The position numbers and the translations under genes were made by a program. From JAWLGW01 sp964569055 (lineage in GTDB: Bacteria > Planctomycetota > J058): DNA of 6,268 bases. Positions 1-5,536 of this stretch are shown here, piece after piece. Where the stretch lies: positions 1 to 6,268 of the forward strand of contig CAZMSZ010000419.1 of the NCBI GenBank assembly GCA_964569055.1. Reading direction: 5' to 3'. Numbering within the stretch: the first letter of the stretch is position 1; each line of letters opens with the position of its first letter. Under the pieces are notes generated by a model that had not been told where the DNA came from, made no database searches, and saw nothing but the letters and a program-made list of their open reading frames with translations.

Positions 1-443
1 ACGACATGGTCTACAACCGCTGCGTCGGCACCCGCTACTGCTCGAACAACTGCCCGTACCGGGTGCGGCGGTTCAACTTCTTCCAGTACGTCCCCGAGGA
101 GGAGACGCTCGCGCTGCAGCGCAACCCCGACGTCACGGTCCGCTCGCGCGGGGTCATGGAGAAGTGCACCTACTGCGTGCAGCGGATCCGCGCGGCGGGG
201 ATCGAGGCGCGCCGCGAGGGGCGCGCGGTCCGCGACGGCGAGGTCGTCCCCGCCTGCGCGCAGGCCTGCCCCACCCGCGCGATCGTGTTCGGCGACCTCG
301 CCGATCCGGCGAGCGAGGTGTCCGCGCTGCGCCGCTCGCCCCACGAGTATGCGCTGCTGCGGGAGCTCAACACGCGCCCGCGCACGACCTACCTGGCCGC
401 GGTCCGCAACGACGGCGGCGCGGCGCGGGAGCAGGGCTCGTGA
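1..443 (+). CDS. actB: ActB, alternative complex III iron-sulfur subunit (C-terminal part only)
   Basis: This is the last 146 residues of ActB; the coding frame is open to the left edge (first whole codon at 3), so the molybdopterin-like domain and earlier clusters lie outside the window. ActB passes electrons from quinol oxidised at ActC through a chain of iron-sulfur clusters to the c-type hemes of the complex. Visible motifs, numbered from the Met codon at 6: a ferredoxin motif reading CVGTRYC then NCP (Cys6, 12, 16) with Thr9 where the second Cys would stand, a CTYC pair (Cys54, 57), and ACAQACP (Cys84, 88) followed by TRAIVFGDL. The end, with ELNTRPRTTYLA, is typical of the family's C-terminus. 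The Met at 6 is internal, not a start. The stop codon overlaps the GTG start of the next gene by four bases. The family assignment is secure; NrfC/PsrB-type ferredoxins are related but lack this combination of tail and neighbours. Confidence 0.93.
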   Translation, partial: DMVYNRCVGTRYCSNNCPYRVRRFNFFQYVPEEETLALQRNPDVTVRSRGVMEKCTYCVQRIRAAGIEARREGRAVRDGEVVPACAQACPTRAIVFGDLADPASEVSALRRSPHEYALLRELNTRPRTTYLAAVRNDGGAAREQGS

Positions 444-2368
444 CGGCCCCCGCCCTCGCCGGCCGCCACACCCACGGCGGCCTGACCGACCGGGTGCTCG
501 CCATCCCGCTCTCGCCGCTCACCCCCACCTGGCTGGCGCTGCTGGGCGCCTCGAGCGCGGCGGCCGTCCTGCTGCTGATCGCCGCGCTGGTGGTGATCGA
601 CACCGGGGTCGGCGTGTGGGGCGTGAACGTGCCGGTCTCGTGGGGGTTCGCGATCGTCAACTTCGTGTGGTGGATCGGGATCGGCCACGCGGGCACGTTC
701 ATCTCCGCGATCCTGCTGCTCGTCCGCGCGGAGTGGCGCACCTCGATCAACCGCTTCGCCGAGGCCATGACGCTGTTCGCGGTGGCGCTCGCCGGTCTGT
801 TCCCGCTGCTCCACCTCGGCCGGATCCACCTCTTCTACTGGCTGCTCCCCTACCCCAACACCATGGACGTGTGGCCGCAGTGGCGCAGCCCGCTGGTGTG
901 GGACGTCATGGCCGTGCTGACCTACTTCACGGTCTCGTTCCTGTTCTGGTACCTCGGCCTCCTCCCCGACCTGGCGTCGCTGCGCGACCACGCCGCGCGC
1001 CCGGGGGTGCGCCGGGCGGCCGGCCTGCTCGCCCTGGGCTGGCGCGGCTCGGCGCGCCACTGGGAGCGCTACCAGACCGTGTACCTGCTCCTGGCCGGGC
1101 TGGCGACGCCGCTGGTGGTCTCGGTCCACAGCATCGTCAGCTTCGACTTCGCGGTCTCGGTGGTGCCGGGCTGGCACTCCACGATCTTCCCGCCCTACTT
1201 CGTGGCGGGCGCGATCTTCTCGGGCTTCGCCATGGTGCTCACGATCGCGCTGCCGCTGCGCGCGGTCTACGGGCTGCACGACCTGATCACCGAACGCCAC
1301 CTCGACGCCATGGGCAAGCTGATCCTCACGACCGGGCTGGTCGTGGCGCTCGGCTACGCGGCCGAGACGTTCACCGCCTGGTACAGCGGCGAGGCGCGCG
1401 AGCTGCACATGCTCGGGCGCCGGCTGGCGGGCGACGCCGCGCCCGCGTTCTGGGCCACGATCGCCTGCAACGTGGTCGCGATCCAGGCGCTGTGGGCGCG
1501 CCGGGTGCGGACCTCGCCGCTGGCGCTGTTCGTGATCGCCCAGGCGATCAACGTCGGCATGTGGCTCGAGCGCTACCTGATCGTGGTCACCAGCCTCGAG
1601 CGCGAGACGCTGCCGGGCATGTGGCGCGACTTCGTCCCGACCCGCTGGGACTGGGCGCTGTACGTCGGGACGCTCGGCGCGTTCGCCACCCTGATGCTCC
1701 TGTTCTTCCGGCTGCTCCCCGGGATCCCGATCTGGGAGCTGCGCGAGCAGGCCCACCAGCAGGGGCTCCTCGGACGCGAGGACGAGCGCGACGAGCGCCG
1801 CCGCGCCGCCTCGCGCGGCTCGCGCCCGGCGCGGGACACCCGCGGGCCGTGGGGCGTGCTCGCCACCTTCGCGCAGGCCGAGGCCCTGGTCGCGGCGGCC
1901 CGCGCGGCGCGCGAGGCGGGCTTCCAGCGGGTGGAGGCGTACGCCCCCTTCCCCGTGCACGGGCTGGCCGAGGCGCTGGGGTATCGCCCCTCGCGCTTGC
2001 GGTGGGCCGTGCTCGCCGCCGGGCTGCTCGGGGCGGGCGGGGCGTTCGCGCTCCAGGCCTGGACCGCGGCCGTCGACTACCCCTGGAACGTGGGCGGGCG
2101 CGCGCCCTTCTCCTGGCCCGCCTTCATTCCGATCACGTTCGAGCTCGGCGTGCTGTGCGCCTCGCTGACGGGCTTCGTCGGCGTGCTGCTCGCGAACGGG
2201 CTGCCGCGCCTGCACCACCCCCTGCTGGGCGTCCCCGAGTTCCGCCGCGCCTCGCGCGACCGCTTCTGCCTGGCGCTCCGGCGCGACCCGCGCGACCCGC
2301 CCGGGCTCGAGCCCATCGCGTTCTTGCAGCGGCAGGGCGCGATCGCGGCGCGGGAGGTGCGCGCGTGA
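440..2368 (+). CDS. actC/actD: ActC-ActD fusion, quinol-binding membrane subunit of alternative complex III joined to ActD
   Basis: A 642-residue protein. Residues about 1-440 are ActC, an NrfD/PsrC-family membrane protein that holds the quinol-oxidation site facing ActB. It shows many hydrophobic helices (about 35-53, 69-94, 107-127, 153-174, 211-234, 252-273, 293-313, 336-352, 360-383, 405-425) and family-like stretches such as NFVWWIGIGHAGTFISA and GRIHLFYWLLPYPN. Residues 441-468 are an arginine-rich linker. Residues about 469-642 are ActD. In most described clusters ActC and ActD are separate genes; here no stop codon lies between them. The GTG start at 440 was chosen because the frame further upstream (to an ATG at 164) only shadows ActB, while GTG overlaps the actB stop as GTGA and has a GGGAG at 427-431. 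The protein ends in a GTGA overlap with actE. Family assignment is strong; the fusion is read directly from the sequence. Confidence 0.93.
   Translation: MTAPALAGRHTHGGLTDRVLAIPLSPLTPTWLALLGASSAAAVLLLIAALVVIDTGVGVWGVNVPVSWGFAIVNFVWWIGIGHAGTFISAILLLVRAEWRTSINRFAEAMTLFAVALAGLFPLLHLGRIHLFYWLLPYPNTMDVWPQWRSPLVWDVMAVLTYFTVSFLFWYLGLLPDLASLRDHAARPGVRRAAGLLALGWRGSARHWERYQTVYLLLAGLATPLVVSVHSIVSFDFAVSVVPGWHSTIFPPYFVAGAIFSGFAMVLTIALPLRAVYGLHDLITERHLDAMGKLILTTGLVVALGYAAETFTAWYSGEARELHMLGRRLAGDAAPAFWATIACNVVAIQALWARRVRTSPLALFVIAQAINVGMWLERYLIVVTSLERETLPGMWRDFVPTRWDWALYVGTLGAFATLMLLFFRLLPGIPIWELREQAHQQGLLGREDERDERRRAASRGSRPARDTRGPWGVLATFAQAEALVAAARAAREAGFQRVEAYAPFPVHGLAEALGYRPSRLRWAVLAAGLLGAGGAFALQAWTAAVDYPWNVGGRAPFSWPAFIPITFELGVLCASLTGFVGVLLANGLPRLHHPLLGVPEFRRASRDRFCLALRRDPRDPPGLEPIAFLQRQGAIAAREVRA
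1844..2365 (+). other. ActD domain (DUF3341-like) at the C-terminus of the ActC-ActD fusion
   Basis: This part of the fusion matches a complete ActD subunit of about 170 residues. It starts with a small soluble alpha/beta segment (GPWGVLATF, then an alanine-rich helix and GFQRVEAYAPFPVHGL, residues 469-509). Two membrane helices follow (about 521-541 and 561-587), joined by the hallmark VDYPWNVGGR loop (545-554) and SWPAFIPITFEL (558-569). It closes with the tail HHPLLGVPEFRRASRDRF (592-609). In known complexes ActD packs beside ActC with its soluble part on the cytoplasmic side; its role is structural and not well defined. A GTG at 1856 lies in frame but has no convincing ribosome binding site, so separate initiation is unlikely. 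Confidence 0.85.
2352..2357 (+). promoter_or_regulatory. Ribosome binding site for actE, inside the end of the ActC-ActD gene
   Basis: GGGAGG stands seven bases before the GTG at 2365. It supports that GTG, which also opens the lipoprotein signal, over any upstream codon in the same long open frame. Confidence 0.65.
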
Positions 2369-2961
2369 GGGCCTCGGCGAGGAGGGGCGCCCTGGCCGCG
2401 CTCGTGGCGCTGTTGGGCTGCGACCTCCCGGCCGACATGAGCGACCAGGCGCGCTACGACCCGCTCGAGGCGAGCCGGCGGTTCGCCGACGGCGCCTCGG
2501 CGCGGCGGCTGGTCCCGGGCGTCGTCCCGCGCGCGTCGCCCGCGCCGGGCGCGGAGCTCGCCGCGGTGCGACGCCGGCTCGAGGTCGGCCGCGAGCTGTT
2601 CGGCGCCCACTGCAGCCCTTGCCACGGCCACGACGGGTCGGGGCTAGGCATGGTCGTGCAGCGCGGGTATCCGCAGCCGCCGCCGCTGTGGGACGCGCGG
2701 GTCGTGGCGCGGAGCGACGCGGAGCTGGCGGGCGTGATCACCCACGGCCGCGGGAAGATGCCCGCCTACGGCCCCAACCTCCCCGGCGAAGCAGCGCGCG
2801 AGGCGGTGGTCCTGTTCGTGCGAGCGCTCCAACGCAGCCGGCAGGCGTCGCTCGACGACGTCCCGCCGGGGGAGCGGGCGCGGCTCGAGGCGGCGCGACG
2901 GCGCGCGCCGGGCGAGGCCCGCCCGCCCGCTCGCACCTCGCCCCAGGGAGACCCTCCGTGA
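2365..2961 (+). CDS. actE: ActE, lipid-anchored monoheme cytochrome c subunit of alternative complex III
   Basis: A 198-residue protein. It begins with a short lipoprotein signal: arginines at 2, 6 and 7, a hydrophobic core ALAALVALLG, and the lipobox cysteine at 19, so the mature protein should be lipid-anchored on the outer face of the cytoplasmic membrane or in the periplasm. Residues 24-56 (DMSDQARYDPLEASRRF... then SARRLVPGVVPR) match the family's conserved N-terminal stretch. One covalent heme c site is visible, CSPCH at 83-87 (bases 2611-2625), with Met132 in GKMPAY as the probable sixth ligand. ActE would relay electrons towards the oxidase. The C-terminal 35 residues are rich in Arg, Pro and Ala and look disordered. 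The start is the GTG overlapping the previous stop as GTGA. The same frame is open far upstream (from 349) only because of high GC. The call is firm. Confidence 0.92.
   Translation: MRASARRGALAALVALLGCDLPADMSDQARYDPLEASRRFADGASARRLVPGVVPRASPAPGAELAAVRRRLEVGRELFGAHCSPCHGHDGSGLGMVVQRGYPQPPPLWDARVVARSDAELAGVITHGRGKMPAYGPNLPGEAAREAVVLFVRALQRSRQASLDDVPPGERARLEAARRRAPGEARPPARTSPQGDPP
2945..2950 (+). promoter_or_regulatory. Ribosome binding site for actF, inside the end of actE
   Basis: AGGGAG lies seven bases before the GTG at 2958. It picks that GTG as the start of actF within a longer open frame. Confidence 0.6.
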
Positions 2962-4100
2962 GCGTCGCGCCCGAGTCCCTGCGCCGGCTCGCGCTCGCCT
3001 GCTTCGGCGTGGGCGCGGTCAGCGCGGGAGGCTGGCTCGCCGCGGTCGCGCTCGGCGCGCGCGAGCCGTTCTTCCACTGCTGGCTGCTGGCCTGCGTGTT
3101 CTGGGCGGGGCCGGGCGTGGGCGGCCTGGTGTTCCTCATGATCCACCACCTCACCGGCGGACGGTGGGGACGGGTCGTGCGTCCGCCGACCGAGGCGGCA
3201 GCGCTGGCGCTCCCCGCGCTGCTGCTCCTGTTCCTGCCGCTCGCGTTCGGCCTCGAGAGCCTGTTCCCCTGGGCTCGGATCCCGGCGGGCGAGGGCGGCC
3301 CCGTGCTCGAGCACCGGCGGGCCTACCTGAACGCGCCGTTCTTCCTCGGGCGCAACGCCGCCTACTTCGCGGTGTGGATCGCGCTCGGCCTGGCCCTGGC
3401 CTGGCGCGGGCGGGCGGCGCTCGCGCCCGAGCGGCCGCGCGTGGCGGGGGTGGGGCTGGTGCTGCTCGTGCTCAGCGTGAACCTCGCCGCCTACGACTGG
3501 CTGGTCGCGCTGCACGAGGAGTGGTACTCGACCATCGTCGGCCTGTACCTGCTCGTCGGGCTGGGGCTGACGGCGATCGCGCAGGTGGCCCTGCTGTCCG
3601 CCGTGGCGCGGCCGGTGCGGGCCGAGGCGGGGGCGGACGAGCCGCAGGTGCTGCAGGACGTGGGCAACCTGCTGCTGACCTGCGTGATCCTCTACGCCTA
3701 CGTGGCCTTCAGCCAGTGGCTGATCACCTGGAGCGGCGACCTGCCGGCCGAGGTCTCGTTCTACTTGCCGCGCGTCTCGGGCGCCTGGGAGCAGGTGGCG
3801 CAGGGCCTGATGGTCGCCCACTTCGCGCTGCCGTTCCTGGTGCTGCTGTCGCGCCCGGTCAAGCGCCACCCGGCCGCGCTGGGCGCGGTGGCCGCGTTCC
3901 TGCTCGCGGCCCACCTCGTGGCGATCGCCTGGATGATCCTGCCGGTCGCGGGGGGCGAGCCGCTCGAGCTGTTGAGCGGCGTGGTGTGCGGCGTGCTCGG
4001 CGTGGGCGGGCTGTGGCTCGCGGTCGCGGTCGAGGTGTGGCGCCGCCGCGAGGTGGCGCGCCTCGGGGCGCAGACCGCGCCGCGGTTGGGTCCGGCGTGA
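2958..4100 (+). CDS. actF: ActF, polytopic membrane subunit of alternative complex III
   Basis: A 380-residue membrane protein with about ten hydrophobic helices (roughly 10-32, 41-63, 81-100, 131-149, 163-180, 191-215, 235-256, 283-298, 306-328, 336-360), the number known for ActF. Recognisable family stretches are MIHHLTGGRWGRVVRPP (61-77), the EEWYSTIVGLY region (187-197), and FSQWLITWSGDLPAEVSFYL (251-270). ActF is distantly related to ActC/NrfD, lies beside it in the membrane, and has been proposed to take part in proton translocation without binding quinol; that is family knowledge, not visible here. The start is GTG in a GTGA overlap with actE, and the stop again overlaps the next gene as GTGA. 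Length is normal for the family and nothing is broken. Confidence 0.92.
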   Translation: MSVAPESLRRLALACFGVGAVSAGGWLAAVALGAREPFFHCWLLACVFWAGPGVGGLVFLMIHHLTGGRWGRVVRPPTEAAALALPALLLLFLPLAFGLESLFPWARIPAGEGGPVLEHRRAYLNAPFFLGRNAAYFAVWIALGLALAWRGRAALAPERPRVAGVGLVLLVLSVNLAAYDWLVALHEEWYSTIVGLYLLVGLGLTAIAQVALLSAVARPVRAEAGADEPQVLQDVGNLLLTCVILYAYVAFSQWLITWSGDLPAEVSFYLPRVSGAWEQVAQGLMVAHFALPFLVLLSRPVKRHPAALGAVAAFLLAAHLVAIAWMILPVAGGEPLELLSGVVCGVLGVGGLWLAVAVEVWRRREVARLGAQTAPRLGPA

Positions 4101-4492
4101 CGCGCTCCGGCGCGGACCCGCACCGGGACGAGGCGCGCCGGCTCGGCTACGAGCCCGAGGGCGCCCGGGCCGCCTGGCTCGGCGTGGCGCTGCTGGGGGT
4201 GCTGGTGGGCGTCGGCGTGACGCTCGCCGCGGTGGCGGGCGTGCTGGCCGCGATCGGCTGGCCCCAGCGCGCAGCCCACCGCCGCGGTCCGGGCGTGGAG
4301 CACTGGGAGGCGCCGGGCTGGGACCTGGAGCGGACGCGGGCGCGCGAGCGGGCGGCGCTCTCGGGCTACGCCTGGGTCGACACGCGGAGCGAGACGGTCC
4401 GGATCCCGCTCGAGCGCGCGCTCGAGCTGGTGGCGCGTGAGCGCGCGGCGGAGTCGGCGACGGAGGGCCGGCCGCGCGCCAGGCCGCGCTGA
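4097..4492 (+). CDS. Small single-helix membrane protein of the ACIII-cox cluster, function unknown
   Basis: A 131-residue protein. Residues 1-25 are polar, 26-54 form one clear membrane helix (starting AWLGVALLGV), and the remaining 77 residues are soluble. The soluble part has an acidic/aromatic patch (EHWEAPGWDLE, 68-78), a helix rich in Arg and Ala, then GYAWVDTRSETVRIPLERAL (90-109). From memory, small proteins with a YxWVD ... VRIPIxxAMxL pattern recur beside cox and SCO genes in bacteria with ACIII, but I know no demonstrated function. Position between actF and coxB, with a GTGA overlap on the actF stop, points to an accessory or assembly role for the ACIII or oxidase complex; this is inference. 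No strong ribosome binding site precedes it (only a weak GGTTGGG at 4084-4090), so translation probably depends on coupling to actF. The last ten residues are Arg/Pro rich. Confidence 0.82.
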   Translation: MTRSGADPHRDEARRLGYEPEGARAAWLGVALLGVLVGVGVTLAAVAGVLAAIGWPQRAAHRRGPGVEHWEAPGWDLERTRARERAALSGYAWVDTRSETVRIPLERALELVARERAAESATEGRPRARPR

Positions 4493-4494
4493 GC

Positions 4495-4501
4495 GGAGGG
4501 G
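4495..4501 (+). promoter_or_regulatory. Strong ribosome binding site for coxB
   Basis: GGAGGGG sits in the 12-base gap between the previous stop and the ATG at 4505; the GGAGG core ends five bases before the ATG. It marks the only junction here without an overlap and fixes the coxB start. Confidence 0.75.
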
Positions 4502-4504
4502 CCC

Positions 4505-5536
4505 ATGCCGAGCGCGTACGCGGCCGCCGTGCTGGCCCAGCAGCGGGACTGGGTGGCGCTGTTCCCCGAGCAGGCCTCGGACACGGCGGCCCGGACGGAC
4601 GCGCTGTTCTTCGTGCTGCTCGCGCTCACCGGGCTGGTCGCGCTCGGGGTCGCCGGGCTGATCGTCCTGTTCGCGGTGCGCTACCGCGAGGGCTCGCCGG
4701 CGCGCCGCCCCGCCGACCCGCCCGTCGACCTGCGGCTCGAGGTCGCCTGGACGGCGATCCCGCTCCTGATCGTGCTCGCGCTGTTCGGCTGGTCGGCGGT
4801 GCTCTACGTCGGGCTGTACGACTCGCCGCCGGCGGCGCTCAAGGTCGACGTGGTGGGCAAGCAGTGGATGTGGAAGGTCCAGCACGCCAACGGCCGGCGC
4901 GAGGTGAACGAGCTCCACCTCCCGACCGGACGCGCGGTGGAGCTGCTCGTCAGCAGCCAGGACGTGATCCACAGCTTCTACGTGCCCGCGTTCCGGATCA
5001 AGCGCGACGCCCTGCCCGAGCGGATCACCTCGGTCACGTTCGTGCCGACCCGCCCCGGGGTCTACCGGCTGTTCTGCGCCGAGTACTGCGGGACCGAGCA
5101 CTCGGACATGATCGGCCGGGTGGTGGTGCTCGAGCCGGCCGAGTTCGAGCGCTGGCTCGCGGCCGAGCCGCCGCGCGAGCAGAGCCCGCCGCCGGGCTCA
5201 CCGGGCGCGCCCGGCGCCCCGCTCGCGCTGCGCGGCCAGGGCGCGTTCTTCCGGCTGGGCTGCAACGGCTGTCACCTGCCCACCAGCGCCGTGCGCGCGC
5301 CGCGGCTCGACGGGATCTGGGGGCGCGAGGTGCGCCTGCAGGACGACCGGGTCGTGGTGGCCGACGAGGCCTACCTGCGCCAGGCGATCCTGCACCCCAA
5401 CGCCCAGCTCACCGCGGGCTACCCGGCGCCCTCGCTCATGCCGTCCTACGCCGGCCAGCTCGCCGAGGGCGAGCTCGAGGAGCTGATCGCGTTCATCCGC
5501 CAGCTGCGGGACGGCTGGCCCGAGGAGGTCCGGTGA
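4505..5536 (+). CDS. coxB: Cytochrome c oxidase subunit II, caa3 type (CuA domain plus fused cytochrome c)
   Basis: A 343-residue subunit II. Two membrane helices (about 34-58 and 80-103) anchor it. The N-terminus (DWVALFPEQASDTAARTDAL) lacks an obvious lipobox or cleaved signal. The cupredoxin domain follows (about 112-212), opening with the aromatic QWMWKVQH (120-127). All CuA ligands are present: His156, Cys191, Glu193 (backbone carbonyl in known structures), Cys195, His199 and Met202 (bases 4970-5110). A Pro/Gly-rich linker (about 221-240) leads to a cytochrome c domain with CNGCH at 253-257 (bases 5261-5275) and Met312 in LMPSY as the likely axial ligand. This fused heme defines a caa3-type oxidase, which takes electrons from a c-type cytochrome or directly from ACIII. 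The ATG start has its own ribosome binding site. The stop overlaps coxA as GTGA. Very confident. Confidence 0.96.
   Translation: MPSAYAAAVLAQQRDWVALFPEQASDTAARTDALFFVLLALTGLVALGVAGLIVLFAVRYREGSPARRPADPPVDLRLEVAWTAIPLLIVLALFGWSAVLYVGLYDSPPAALKVDVVGKQWMWKVQHANGRREVNELHLPTGRAVELLVSSQDVIHSFYVPAFRIKRDALPERITSVTFVPTRPGVYRLFCAEYCGTEHSDMIGRVVVLEPAEFERWLAAEPPREQSPPPGSPGAPGAPLALRGQGAFFRLGCNGCHLPTSAVRAPRLDGIWGREVRLQDDRVVVADEAYLRQAILHPNAQLTAGYPAPSLMPSYAGQLAEGELEELIAFIRQLRDGWPEEVR
5522..5528 (+). promoter_or_regulatory. Ribosome binding site for coxA, inside the end of coxB
   Basis: GAGGAGG ends four bases before the GTG at 5533. It supports that GTG, which overlaps the coxB stop, as the coxA start. Confidence 0.6.

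Noticed and set aside
164..439. Possible earlier start (ATG at 164) for the ActC-ActD frame
   Set aside because: The added residues are Arg/Ala/Pro-rich out-of-frame translation of the conserved ActB cysteine region. GTG at 440 gives a proper ActC N-terminus and the same overlap type as the other junctions.
389..2218. Very long minus-strand open frame (609 codons) opposite the ActC-ActD gene
   Set aside because: Its product is low-complexity Arg/Gln/Glu/Ala/Pro with no domain, as expected for the antisense of a GC-rich coding strand, and the plus strand encodes a clear conserved protein throughout.
349..2364. Long open frame upstream of and continuous with actE
   Set aside because: It is open only through lack of stop codons at high GC. 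The translation is Arg/Pro/Ala low complexity, and the lipoprotein signal begins exactly at the GTG at 2365.
2945..2957. Small inverted repeats (AGGG-AGA-CCCT or GGAG-ACC-CTCC) over the actF ribosome binding site
   Set aside because: The stem is only four base pairs in either register and lies in GC-rich sequence, so it is likely to occur by chance. I cannot support a regulatory hairpin.
4466..4504. GC-rich palindromic stretch (GGCCGGCC and neighbours) before coxB as a possible terminator
   Set aside because: It lies mostly within the coding sequence of the 131-residue protein, has no T-run after it, and coxB follows at once.
2766..5101. Two further long minus-strand open frames (2766-3914 and 3761-5101)
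   Set aside because: They lie opposite actE/actF and actF/coxB and have His/Arg/Gln-rich shadow composition. No start-site support or recognisable motif was found.
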